The position numbers and the translations under genes were made by a program. DNA of 64,000 nucleotides from positions 8,990,001 through 9,054,000 of the forward strand of contig NC_091967.1 of NCBI RefSeq assembly GCF_036711975.1. The letters run 5' to 3'. Under the pieces are notes generated by a model. That model ran no database searches. It was not told where the DNA came from and saw only the letters and a program-made list of their open reading frames with translations. Source of the DNA: Onthophagus taurus. Its lineage: Eukaryota > Arthropoda > Insecta > Coleoptera > Scarabaeidae. Shown here piece by piece: positions 47,901 to 64,000 of this stretch; position 1 is the stretch's first letter; each line of letters opens with the position of its first letter.

Positions 47901-50900
47901 AAAATCTGACCTAATTTCATAGCATAATCCAAAACTTGTTTTAATTCCATCCAATCAACTTCGCCGTCCTCACCAGCCAATTTTTTGAAAAATTCATAAA
48001 CTTGATCGTTAACCTGATTAATTTGAGGTGTCGGTTGAACGTTTCGAACCTGTTATTAACAAGAAATATGTATCACAATTCGAAATTGTTGTATATTGTT
48101 AGCAGCCCTTATAACGACGTTATATTAAGATTTTATAGATGTTCGTAAAACCTAATAATCAAATACAATTTTAGAACTAACTGAATTGAAATGATTCTTA
48201 CCCTTTTATCAACTTCACCCATGCCGATTTGAGCGTCATTTTCTCTAAAATATATAAATACAAATTAGTTAAGAAAATTAATTAAATTGATATCATTTTA
48301 AAATAGGAAACGAGTAATTTTATTAGTTATAAAAGAAAGGAACATTTTAAAATGATACAGCACAACTCTTCAAACCAAATTTATTAGTTTCACATCAACA
48401 ACTTTGTAAAGGTAATTTAATAATTTTCTTTTAATAAACGTATAGTTCTTGCTTGTGGATTTTCATTGCCAAAGTGCTCAACCCAATGTACCAAGATATA
48501 AAATTGAAATTCACACGAGAACTAAGTGATGTTAATATTTTAGTCAATAAAACTTAATAGTATTGATTAAAGCATTGTTAAATGTACAAAAAGAAAAACA
48601 AAATGAAATATCTTATTTTACTTAAAACATAATGTTTAATGTAATTATTTACAGTGCAGTCTCAGTAACAGATCTAAGAAAAATGAAATGTATTATTTTT
48701 TTTTTGAGATTCTTACTATTAATTTCTAGTTTTAAATACTATTAATTTGTGGATGTTATAGACACCGCACTGTTACATTTTAAATCAACAATAACATCAA
48801 AAGAAAAATGTAGACCCTAAATAAATGTTCCAAGATAAATGCATATTTGTATACAAAAGAAAGAATCAGAAGTTTTGGATTGAGATCATATTGGGAAATT
48901 AATATTTTTCAACTAACTATGATGTCAAATTAAATTTAAAACAGATTAAAAGTTCATCTCATAACTTATTATTCAAACCAAACAACCACAAAAATGTTCA
49001 AAAAAGCAAAAGCAACAAAGCTTTTATTTTCGATATTGATAATTATAATTATTTTGCTGATAATAACCAGAATATGATGTGTAACCTGTATTATGCGGAT
49101 GTGGATAGGGATACGCAGATTGAGCTTGTGCTCCTGGAGCACTATAAGACCCAGGTGGATAAGGAGGATGAGGATATCCTTGGGTAGGATAAGGAGCTTG
49201 ACTAGTGGGGTAAGGAGCTGTGTTAGTAGGATAAGGTGGTGCTGCTGAAGTCGGATATGGAGGTGCAGTAGTGGGATAAGGAGATGGAGAATTTGGATAA
49301 GATGGAGCTCCAGTTGGATATGGGGCTGGTGAACTTGGATAGGGAGCACTCGCTTGTGGCATGGTATTATTACTGCTTGGATACGGAGTGGAAGAAGAGT
49401 TGCTGTAAGTACTTGAGTAATAAGAACCGTGATAGCGAGGTGGGCCAGAAAAACGAGAGACTCGATTGTTATAGTCACCAGTTTGAACTTTATCAGAATT
49501 AGAGGACACATACTCCATATTGTTTTGGTGTTCTGAGAAGATTCTCAACAGGAATTCGCCTTCTTCACTTGGCTCAAAAGTGGACGGAACTATACAGTAC
49601 GTTCCTGGAGGTAATTTGAACCTGCAGCTAACCTCACGAAGATTTATAAATGATGGAGATCGAGCCACTGAAGCATTATATTTGAAAAAATTTAAGTCTA
49701 AAGGTTTTGATACTCTATCTGGATATGGTAACTGCAATAACAAAAAATATATATTATTAAATTAATTACAACGCAAAGCGATAACTTACATGGTAAATAG
49801 CAAAACCAACAGTAAGGACATCTATACCCATATTACGTTGAGACCTTCTATTTTTTTGCATCAACGCAACAATAAGCGTACATTTTCCTTCTTCATCATC
49901 ATCATCAACTTCCGTTAATGTAACCCTATATTGCGGATTATGCCAAAATGTTTCTGTAAAAGAATTAAATGATCTTAGTTGCATAGTGGAATTAATCTTT
50001 AGTGCAGTTACCCAAATAATTTCTACATCCTCCAGCTGTAACACCACGAACCCATTCACCTTCAAAGAACGAAACTTCCCAACGTTTTTTATGTCCTTCA
50101 CTTAATTCTTCTTCCGTCAACGAATCCGGATTTAAATTACATATTTCTAAGCGATCGAAATGTTGCATAAAATCTTTGAATGATATCCAAAATTCGCCAT
50201 CATTATCGAATGTTAAACCTAATTCTTGTTTTTCATGTTCCGGAATGAAACGCCATTCGGGTGATTTATCACTCCAAGGTCCGTTCCATTCTGCTTCGTT
50301 TCCCCATGGATTTCTTAGTCTAAGTAATGGAATCTTTCCTCTAGAGTTGGGCGTTTCTATATCGACGTAACGCACTCTAGTGATACTATATGCGTGACCT
50401 CTGATTAAACCTTCGCCGGTTTCCGCTTCTAAGACATTTGGATCGGGCTAAAATTAATTAATTATAAAAGAATTGTGTTTATTAATCACAAATTAAATTA
50501 ATTCTCTAAGGATTAGATTACAAGATATTATCTTAATTAAATTATTATTTTAATTATAACAATTTAATGGTTAAATAGCGTGAATAAATAAACTCACCTC
50601 TAAAGATGCGCCCATTAATGAAGATCTTTCAAATGCTTTTAAAACAATTTTAAATAAATTAGGTGGAGACGCATTCATTTCGTACATTTCGGTTACACCT
50701 CCAGTAAAATCTTCCATAGCTTCACATGTTGAGCCTCCTTTTAAAGCTTCATAAGAACCGTGTAATCTACAATATGAAGAATTTAAATAAATTGAAAAGA
50801 AAAGTTACTAAGTGTTTACTTGGCGTAAGCTTTTTCTAATAAGGCACTCCAAAATTCGTTATCTTCAGTTGAATGTAAAAATACTAACTGCCCGCGATAC

Positions 50901-53832
50901 GTGGGTAACCTATCGTCTATAACTACGTCAACCCAGCGACCATATTGCCAAAATCTACAATCATTAAGGAAAATTATTATTTTTAAACGTTAAGAAATTA
51001 TGTTATCAATTAAATTACCTGAAGTGAAAAATGCCTGCATATTTTTCTTCAAATCCCTGATCATCAGGAACTACTTGGAAGAACAATCTTTTATATAATG
51101 TTAGGTTTGCGACAGCTGCCAGTAACCAACAGTCACCCAATTCACCTTGTTGGACATCGAATCTCGAGTAACCCTCGACGAAAAATTGAGGATTATCGGA
51201 AATTTCCTGTAAAAAATTTTAATTTATTTATTAATCTAAAAACTTTTTAGTGAAACGTGTTTGTTCTAATAAATCAATCATGTCGCAATAACAGAGATTA
51301 TCGATCCGAGTACACGAACGAAATAGAATTGGATTTAACAGTTTTGCGTTCTTTAATTTATGGTGCATCTGTGAACTGCACATAATATTATTACAAGAGG
51401 AAATTATTTCTTTGAGAATTAATAAGCAAGTATCTACTATGATGGAGGGATAAAGGACCGACTTACATCTTTACACTTGATGGAATTGAGAGTCAAGGAG
51501 AACAAACACTCCATTAGATCAATTATTAGCAGTACTTCTACTCTGTATGTTGCAATCAGCAAGCAATAAGATAAGTTACTATAATCAGATGTACATATAC
51601 TGCAAACAAAAAACCAGATACTAGAGAGATACCCTAGATACTGCAGGCACAAGATAAGAACAGTATTTATAAAACTTTGAATAAAGTGAATGTTGAAACG
51701 ATATTAAGTTCAAAATAGCTATAAGTTACTTGGGTATTTCATTTAATTAATACTAATGGCAGTACTTTTTATATTTCAGGCAGAAAACTAGATACTACTA
51801 ATGAAAGCTTGTCTTCAAGCTACTTGCAGACGACGACGTTCTTCTATCTGTAGTATATAATTTTCTGCAAGCAATATCCAGTCTTCTGCAAACAGTATTT
51901 AGTCTTCTAAAAGCAGTATCTAGTCTGCATTACGCAGTATCTAATTTTTTACAGTGAGAATCTGCTTTAGATACAGCTTTTATTCTTTTGCAAGCAGTAT
52001 TTAATCTTCCGTATACAATATGTATTTTTAAACAGTATCTATTAATTCCTATTGCGATTAGTTGCAACTTGTAAAAATGGATTTAATAGTAACAGGAAGT
52101 TTTGATTATTTATCAAAATGAACAATAAGCAACGATATTGATATTGATGGTGTTATTGTATTGTGGTATTAGTGGTTTGATAAACAATAAAAAAATTAAG
52201 CGCTACGTTTAATAAATAATAAATAAAAGCTACAATAATAAATAATAATTGTTTTTAATTATCTACTTACGTGTGGACGTTTCCATTCATAATATCTATC
52301 TGGTCGTCTACTATAAAACAAGGAAGAATCAGTTGGTGGAAAATCTGGATCTTCAAATAACGTTCCATTATCTAAACATTCGTCGCGCAAAGAATAGAAA
52401 TCTTGAGGTTCATCTCGTTTAAATCCCGAACCTCGCTCACCAAACTGAAATAAATTACAAATAAAAAATTAATTAAAGAATACATACGTCTTAGTTTCCA
52501 TAAAATCATATACTTAAATTATTTCTACCTTATATATTTTATGTTTAATAGAACCAACAGATTTACACGTTTTATTAGTATCTTCGCTTAGTTGAATTTC
52601 AAGAGACGATTTATGTTTTGGTTTCGGCGAAATAATAACGAGTTTTCGAGAATCACTATATTCTTTAACATCAGAAATATGGCGAGGTGATGGAATCAAA
52701 TCCAACGGCGCAACAGTATGCTTTGTTAATTTAGTTTGAACAACTTTCAATTTACTAATTGAAGTTTCGGCGATTTGATTTGAATTTCCATTCAGATCAT
52801 CAGCTCCTTTAGACTTTCGATTATCTAAAGGCGTTTCTGATTCGCGACTTTTACGCCGAAATAATTTATTAAAAATCGGCATAATCAAAAACTATTTTAT
52901 AACAAAATGTTTAATAATAATTGTTAGAAACTTTAAAATACGACACAAGCTCTTGTTAGAATCGCGACGCGAATAAAACTAATCGGAAAGTGCGACGAGC
53001 GGATATGGTCGAAAAGCTGATAAAAATGTGCGATATCACATTAAAACCCAAGAGGAGGGTGTACTCCACCTAATGGTTAATTAAATTGTGTTATCAATAT
53101 TTACTCGGTTTTTAACTAACATCATATGTCTAGGAAACGTTACGAATAATATTTATAAAACTACATTTCGCAATTTATTATTAATATTAGTTTTTCAACT
53201 ATTGTTAAGGTAACAACGATAAAAATTTCAAACAGTAATAATGTAAACACCTATCCTATTTCAAACTATGTACTTATTTCACGTACCTTAAATGTTTTAA
53301 AGAATTTGAATCCTATTGTCATTTAGATTATTTTAATATTTTTTATAAATGAATTAATAAAATCTATTTTTACTTAGATTTTTCACTACTAACGATAAGT
53401 AGAACTTGATAGAAATCGTTATGCTTTTCGCAGCATCTTGTAATACACTGCCGTTTTGGCTCCACATTCATTTCAAGATTGTTGGCGCCTGTATTATTGA
53501 TTTTGTCTTACTTATATCTTTTTATCATGTATTTTATTATTATTATTATTTCATGTATCTAAATATATTAATAAAAAAATGTAAATTTATAAATAATGAG
53601 CACTCACCCAAGACTCTTGTTTCTCAACCTTTTGAGCTGTGAGCATGGGTTCTTCAACAACTTCGCTAGGTGGTTCATCCGGGCTTGGCACATGCCACGT
53701 GGAAGGATCGGCTTGCCACCCATATCCATTTCCATGCCAGCCATAACCGTTAATTGCACTCGGTGGTTGATTATACGCAACAGTTGGATACGCGTTATAA
53801 TATTGTTGCGGGTTTACAGCAAATCCATACAT
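44913..53832 (-). CDS. CalpA: Calpain, calcium-dependent cysteine protease with C-terminal EF hands (CalpA-like)
   Basis: Exons of the full form, minus strand: 53832-53608, 52444-52271, 51206-51019, 50954-50820, 50766-50598, 50447-50012, 49953-49790, 49731-49514, 48244-48202, 48049-47911, 46468-46121, 45948-45821, 45760-45565 and 44998-44913. Phases agree throughout, giving about 882 residues. The catalytic triad is intact: Cys in [11 protein letters not shown], His in RGHAYS, Asn in LRNPWGN. The C2-like domain follows ([25 protein letters not shown], split here for length, to [12 protein letters not shown]). The C-terminal domain has EF loops such as [14 protein letters not shown] and [14 protein letters not shown] and ends [11 protein letters not shown] hydrophobic stretch ([18 protein letters not shown]) in the 46468-46121 exon resembles the membrane-binding insert of Drosophila CalpA. 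The N-terminus starting MYG recalls CalpB, so the exact orthologue is uncertain. Introns carry 21-bp repeats. Confidence 0.92.
45370..45439 (-). CDS. CalpA: Calpain alternative 70-nt cassette exon
   Basis: The acceptor has a long pyrimidine tract ending TTTCTAG, and a GTTTGT donor follows AATAG. The exon enters in phase after KTML and encodes [20 protein letters not shown] plus NDNR. Because 70 is not a multiple of three, inclusion shifts the final exon into a frame that stops after about two codons. It would replace the conserved C-terminal helix ([20 protein letters not shown] onward) with a different tail. Without splicing at the donor, the frame runs about 18 codons further and stops. The exon's own codons look protein-like. 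Confidence 0.55.
47150..47650. repeat. Intronic minisatellite, ~21-bp unit, forward orientation
   Basis: More than a dozen degenerate copies resembling 'tctagtcttctgcaagcag' follow each other between calpain exons 46468-46121 and 48049-47911. Examples are at 47294-47335 and 47445-47475. The open frame on the minus strand here is a repeat artefact. Confidence 0.8.
49024..49731 (-). CDS. CalpA: Calpain exon 8 read-through isoform: protease ending in a Pro/Tyr-rich tail
   Basis: The exon opens with [19 protein letters not shown] (C2-like domain). In the long form it is cut at 49514 (GGA followed by GTATGT). If that donor is skipped the frame stays open for another ~160 codons to a stop at 49024. 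It encodes about eight PYPT/PYPS-type repeats and a Gln/Tyr-rich end (NNYNYQYRK). This product would lack the hydrophobic insert and all EF hands. Drosophila CalpA is known to make a short variant without the calmodulin-like domain. The long biased but uninterrupted frame argues that the tail is used. Confidence 0.75.
   Translation of the reverse strand, partial: LPYPDRVSKPLDLNFFKYNASVARSPSFINLREVSCRFKLPPGTYCIVPSTFEPSEEGEFLLRIFSEHQNNMEYVSSNSDKVQTGDYNNRVSRFSGPPRYHGSYYSSTYSNSSSTPYPSSNNTMPQASAPYPSSPAPYPTGAPSYPNSPSPYPTTAPPYPTSAAPPYPTNTAPYPTSQAPYPTQGYPHPPYPPGSYSAPGAQAQSAYPYPHPHNTGYTSYSGYYQQNNYNYQYRK
51430..52050. repeat. Intronic ~21-bp repeats in two opposed blocks
   Basis: Within the calpain intron between exons 52444-52271 and 51206-51019. 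The right block (about 51840-52050) has the same orientation as the 47.2-kb array ('cttctgcaaacagtattta'). The left block (about 51580-51800) has the reverse-complement orientation ('ccagatactagagagatacc', 'ctagatactgcaggcac'). Together they form a large diffuse inverted arrangement. Confidence 0.65.
52529..52882 (-). CDS. CalpA: Calpain alternative first exon (basic N-terminus)
   Basis: An ATG at 52882 opens 118 codons starting [20 protein letters not shown] and ending KHKIYK at a donor (AAG followed by GTAGAA). Phase 0 matches the next exon ([13 protein letters not shown], starting 52444), just as the upstream first exon at 53832-53608 does. The two are therefore mutually exclusive starts, each probably with its own promoter. 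This one is basic and Ser/Lys-rich, while the 53832 exon is Tyr/Pro/Gly-rich and ends acidic. Using it gives a protein of about 925 residues. Confidence 0.75.
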
Positions 53833-56800
53833 TTTTAATTCAAGTTATGACTCTATAAAAGAAAAGGAATAGACATTTAACACATCGCCTCTTTGTTAAT
53901 TACAGCTCAATTAAGAAATTATGGGTTGTGAATGAAATGTTTTCTTTTAATCATTGTCAATTTAAAGTGGTTAAAATATGTTGAGGATAAAAACTTAGTA
54001 GAGAAGTGGTCTTTTAGATTAAAGATAACGTAAGTAATAGATAACGTAAATGCACTTTATTGTTCAAGTAGTTGTTTTGGTATGAACATTGTTAAACTAT
54101 CAGACTTGGTTCTTTATATTATTAAAAATTGTTGTTATCTTTCGAGAGGACCATCGTATTCTAGATTGTTATTCTCGAAAAGAAGGAACATTTTTTAACA
54201 TATTTATCATTTTCTCAAAACGTCAAGTATAGAAAAAAGTTTTAAAATTTCCTTAGACCTTGCAAATATAGAGGAAAGTTACATGGTGGAGTAGCACTAT
54301 TTCGTACGCATATCAGCAAGCTGAACAGCTTCTAGTCAGCAGAATATAGCCACATTAAAAGTCGAGATAAAGACGGTCTGTGAGAAACAGGACGAGTCAG
54401 GCTGAGCATAGTGAAATTCAATTAAAACAAAGTATTGAGATGATGACATCAATGGTTGCTGACCAAATACGATAACAGCCCAGTGCTCAGAAGAAGAAAG
54501 AGGTAGAAAATCCTCTGCTTTGGTGTTGCAATTATATTCGGTAACATCTTGGATACATAGTCCACCACCGAGAACTGTCTGTAAAGTAAGGTCTGCACGC
54601 CATGTCCTCGTGATGACCAAAAAAACGCTGTAAAACTATACGAGGTGACTAATATGGTTCATGCCAAGACCTGTGGATTGTGGTATTTAAGAGCATTCCC
54701 TCATACGAAGTCCTGCTAGAGTATGAACCTCAAATATAAAAGATGCACAGAAAATAATAAAGGACGCATTGTGTTAGCCTTAAGTACTCCTGACGACCTT
54801 AATGGTTTTTGTAAACACATCCCACCCAAAATTTCATAATTTTAACTTTACCAGGCGGAAAACTTTACAATGTGCTGTTAAGTATACTTGTTTAACGATA
54901 AGAAACTTATATGCAATAGACAAATCGCATTAAACTATTACTCAGTTTCACAATCTCTGGCTCACCAAATAACGGCCGTAAATACAGATATAATCCGGCC
55001 CTGGTACGATGACTATAAGAATGAGCTGTATTTATTTCCAAGAAGAAAACACCTGAGTTAGATTGAATTGGCCTTCTGGCTCATTGTGTTAACAAACAAA
55101 AAATTGTAACAATTACTACTTTCATTTCCAATAGAAATTAAACAAACAAAAAAATAATTTTCTATTTCCACGTAGATAACAAAGTGAAGGATATGTATAG
55201 AACTTAACGTAGAGATTCTTATATACAGACTCGTAGCCAAATTAAACATCCAGGTAACTGTAAATTACTTCCTTCTCGCGAATTCAATTATAAATATTTC
55301 AACTATAAATCTATTAGCAGAAAATCTCTTAATTTAGATTATGTGATGCCTTATTATGGAAATAAGTACAAACAACCTTGATATTACAACAGTTGTTGGT
55401 GACCTTTATTTGAAATTAGGCCAGGGAGAGCGAAAAATAAAACTTGAGAAATATGTACTTACTCTGTAAATTGAGTAATTCACTGTGCTTTCTACAAAAA
55501 GTAAGATACACAAACAAGTACCATATCATGTTATTTTTTTACTAATGTAACATAAATCAAATGATGTCATGACTTATTTCTGTCATATATCTATTTTAAC
55601 ATAACTAAAATATAATTTCAAAGGTTTCTCGTTAAACGTTGTTTCCTAAATTATTAATTATTATTTTTTTTTATATAATGAAAGTAAACACGCACATGAA
55701 TAATCAATATCCCCTAACCTAACACCAAATGTATTCATTAAAAAATTAAATTGCGTAGGTGTGGCGCCCTTTATTCACTTTTTGATCATGTACGGCAACA
55801 AAAACTTCACACACTCGTAACCTTGATGTTAACATATTCATACGAACCTGAATATTAAAAAACTTCACAATACTCTAATCCGCAACACGAAAGTCATACG
55901 TTATCACGTTCCGTCAGTTCTAGGTCATAGTGGTTAAATAGTTAATATAAAATTTTGTTCACTGATTTTTAGAAATTTGAGTTCTATTTTAACAATTCAC
56001 GAAGAAACGTCTGCGAACGATTTGGTACTTGACTATACTAAAAATATACCGTCTTTCTATACGTTGACCGAGTTCTGTTGACGGTCTGAGTCTGACATTG
56101 TATTTAGGTGGGAGAGGATTCAGATCTAAACCCCAACGTTAATAACATCTGATTCTAAATATAAACTGGAATAAAAGTGACTAATAAGATAATCTTTGTC
56201 TTTTTATTTTTTGACAAATACATACCAATTATTTTGAAGGACTATTTCATTTAACGATTTCACCTTCAATTTCAAAAGCAGCAAAATATTTAATTATTCA
56301 ACAGTTTAACAGTTATCTATCCAAGATGTTAACGTCACCGATTAAAATGACGTCTTTTCTGACTAATAAGTTATATTTTTACTTTGACTCACCTCGGAAA
56401 TGTTAACAAAAAAAAAACTGTTAGGATTACTAATTGGATTTTTAATTGGTTGGTTTTATGATAAGATAAAACATTTTGTAACACATATATATTTTGTCTA
56501 ATATAATACACATACAGTATGTTATATATATTTTGAAAATCTCGATCCAAAACACATTTAACAAACTCTATCATCATATTACATTCGTTTTTTTTATTAT
56601 TTTCTTCGAGGAAAAAACGGGTCCTCAAAACATGTAATATCAAATAATTTCCAAATCATCGTAACTTCTACACATTCACCTACACATCTTCAATTTCCAA
56701 GTTTCAAACGCGTCCTCTCGAGATATGCATGTTTTGTAGACACCGTTTCCAACGGAAATCGATGGAATATATTCCACGTTATAAGTGATTCCATAGTAGT

Positions 56801-58863
56801 ACATACATATATGATATATACATCCTTAAAGGTACTTAAAGCATTATTGTATTCCGTTATAACTTATACTATGTGTTGTGGATCCACAGAAAAGTTAAAC
56901 GATTTTCGTTTTGGTAATAATAATTATTACCGTAATAAAAATTAAAATAAAAACTCAGCACCTAATTATTTAATTTGTACGTCTTTTTGTGTTTTTTCTT
57001 CTATTCAAAAATCAAAAAAAAATTGGTAATAATAAAGAAATAATTAAAGAACTACATATGATGGATACGATAATCCTCGTGGTAAATTTATGTAGTTAAT
57101 CCATTTAGTTTTACTACATAAATTTGCAAATGGGATTCTAAAAACTATTTAAGTTAATAAATTCCTTAACATTAAACAATGTATGAGCGCAATCTTTTAT
57201 TTATATTCTCATTTAAATCGGTGTGCAATAATTATATTAATAAGACGAATCTTGAGCGTTTTCAATACAAATTCTTAACGCATTTTATTGTCCTTGATGC
57301 AGGCATTAAAGCAAACCAAAATGTAATAATAAGATCATTTTATAAATCCAGCTTAAATTTAAGTTTTTTTTTTGCAATGAGAAACTTGAGCAAAATATGT
57401 TAAGTGATTCGTTAGTATCCATCATACCAATTCGCAAACGCATAGAGATCTTTTGTATAATATGTATATGTTTGTTTAAAATAGGATTTTTATTATCGTT
57501 TTTTTTTTTAACCACAACCTTTAAACTTAGTAAATATTTGTAAAAATCACTAATTAAAACAGTTTTCTTTCTTGTATAACACAACCATAGGTTTCTTAGA
57601 AATAGTGTCATGACAGCCCTACTTTTTTAGTTATAATTTTTTGTTTCATTTTATTTTTATGGTTAAATTAACATTTCAAAAATTAATTTTTTTTCAACAA
57701 AAATAAATCACTTAATAATATTTTCTTAATATGTACATAATTATTCTTTATCAATAATAAAGCATGTTCTAACACCCTGTATAATTAAATAAAAATTACG
57801 TTACCTAAGTGCATAGACCTAACGTGTTACATTTTTGTATTTTTTTCTTGTTTAGCACATGCACTACTAAAACTATATTATACTTCACGTTTCTTTCTTT
57901 TTTTTATGTTTATCAATTTTTTTAATTAATGGACAGATATCTACGTTTATAGAAAAAAATATGATCTCAATCATGCGTCTTCTCTCTCTCCTCCTTTGAA
58001 AAGTCATTTATAAAATGGGGCATACGTTAAACTATCGTACTGTTTAAGTTTTTTAATACGTGTTTCGTGTGATATAACGATTTATGGGTGGGTAAACAGT
58101 TACTTATGGTGAATGATATAGAATTTGTATTTTTTTTTCATTTACATACGAAGTTAGGCTAGGTTTATATCAGATTAGTTGCATGCAATTTAACACAATC
58201 CATAGTTCACAACTCAATGGCATTAGTTTACATTAAACCAAACAATCGTTTGAGATAAATTGCATCAAAAAATGTCAGATTCACACCATTGCGAAACATC
58301 GTCGGTTAGATTTTCTTTTTTATTTAATTAAAGGAGAAATTTAAAACTTTATCTTTTCCGGCTACGATTAGAATTACTTTTCTATCGGTATTGTTAAAGA
58401 AAGAATGTTCATTTTTAGATCCAAATTTGTCTTAATTTCGTCATTAAATAATAATGTTATCATAAAATGAATGAGACAATAAAAACGATTAATGTACATA
58501 AGAATGAGCCATCATTTAAATTCATAAATTAAGTTTTTCTGATGAAACTGAAGAAAAAAGATATATTTAGTATTTGATATGTACGAGATCATTTTTTTAA
58601 TAATAAATTAAAACTTATCAATTTATAAAATGTTGTCTTTTTCAATTTATTGTCAAATATTAATTTTTCAATTAATCTAAAACAATTAAAAGTATAAAAA
58701 TGCCTTTTTTCATCGCTTTATAATTATCCGGCTCATTCTTTAATACAATTCTTAATAAACGTTTTAAATTTTTCGATCAAAATCTTAACTAAACCGATTC
58801 ATTATAACATTCCACAACGGAATTACCACATATCTTTAACGATATACAGCCAATACGAGGATC
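53833..58863. other. Intergenic DNA between calpain 5' end and Alk 3' end
   Basis: It should contain the upstream calpain promoter and the Alk 3' UTR. A 94-codon minus-strand frame (54620-54336) lies in a less AT-rich segment (54300-54800), but I recognise no family. The remainder, especially 56380-58860, is very AT-rich with homopolymer runs and no other coding signal. Confidence 0.5.
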
Positions 58864-63970
<5,107 letters not shown>

Positions 63971-64000
63971 CTATATTAAAAGAAAATTTAAATGTATATG

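Noticed and set aside
48969..49511. 180-codon Leu/Ile/His-rich minus-strand frame
   Set aside because: It is the shifted frame of the PYP-repeat tail of calpain; the repeat keeps several frames open.
55707..55730. 'cctaacctaac', resembling the insect telomere repeat (TTAGG)n
   Set aside because: Only two units; expected by chance and not an interstitial telomere array.

Overview
The window looks like insect nuclear DNA, most likely from a beetle or another holometabolous insect. It is AT-rich, has short GT-AG introns, insect-type Alk and calpain genes, and many decayed hAT, Gypsy and non-LTR element remnants. I assembled exons by reading splice sites and codon phase by eye. No alignment or transcript data were available.

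The first ~38 kb is gene-poor. It starts inside a 172-bp satellite array (1-1578). A second, complete copy lies at 19846-21722, bounded by 13-bp terminal inverted repeats and an 8-bp target duplication. It is therefore a non-autonomous hAT-type transposon that carries a satellite. The same stretch holds hAT transposase fragments (4.9-6.0, 10.7-10.9, 30.8-31.1 kb), a different tandem duplication (4970-5683) and a broken reverse transcriptase (26.7-27.7 kb). It also holds a Gypsy pol remnant (31.3-31.9 kb), five copies of a palindromic fold-back repeat, and a 5'-truncated LINE at 36689-38355 with a perfect 13-bp target duplication. Only weak exon candidates are visible, the best at 25631-25799. 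Several CpG-rich islands could be regulatory.

The last ~25 kb is gene-dense, with all large genes on the minus strand. Cep57 (44101 to 38756) encodes a centrosomal coiled-coil protein. An ALG2-like glycosyltransferase gene on the plus strand (41643-42942) lies wholly inside a Cep57 intron and has lost the usual catalytic motifs. Next is a calpain (53832 to 44913) with an intact Cys/His/Asn triad, two alternative first exons, a read-through isoform ending in a Pro/Tyr-rich tail, a hydrophobic insert in the C-terminal domain as in Drosophila CalpA, and a frame-changing 70-nt cassette exon near the 3' end. Last is Alk, a receptor tyrosine kinase (MAM-LDLa-MAM-Gly-rich-TM-kinase). Its 3' end is at 58864 and its 5' part runs off the window. 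Introns of Cep57 and calpain carry degenerate repeats of about 21-bp period.

These genes do not form a pathway. They cover centrosome and microtubule organisation, lipid-linked glycan synthesis (or a derivative of it), calcium-dependent proteolysis and receptor signalling.
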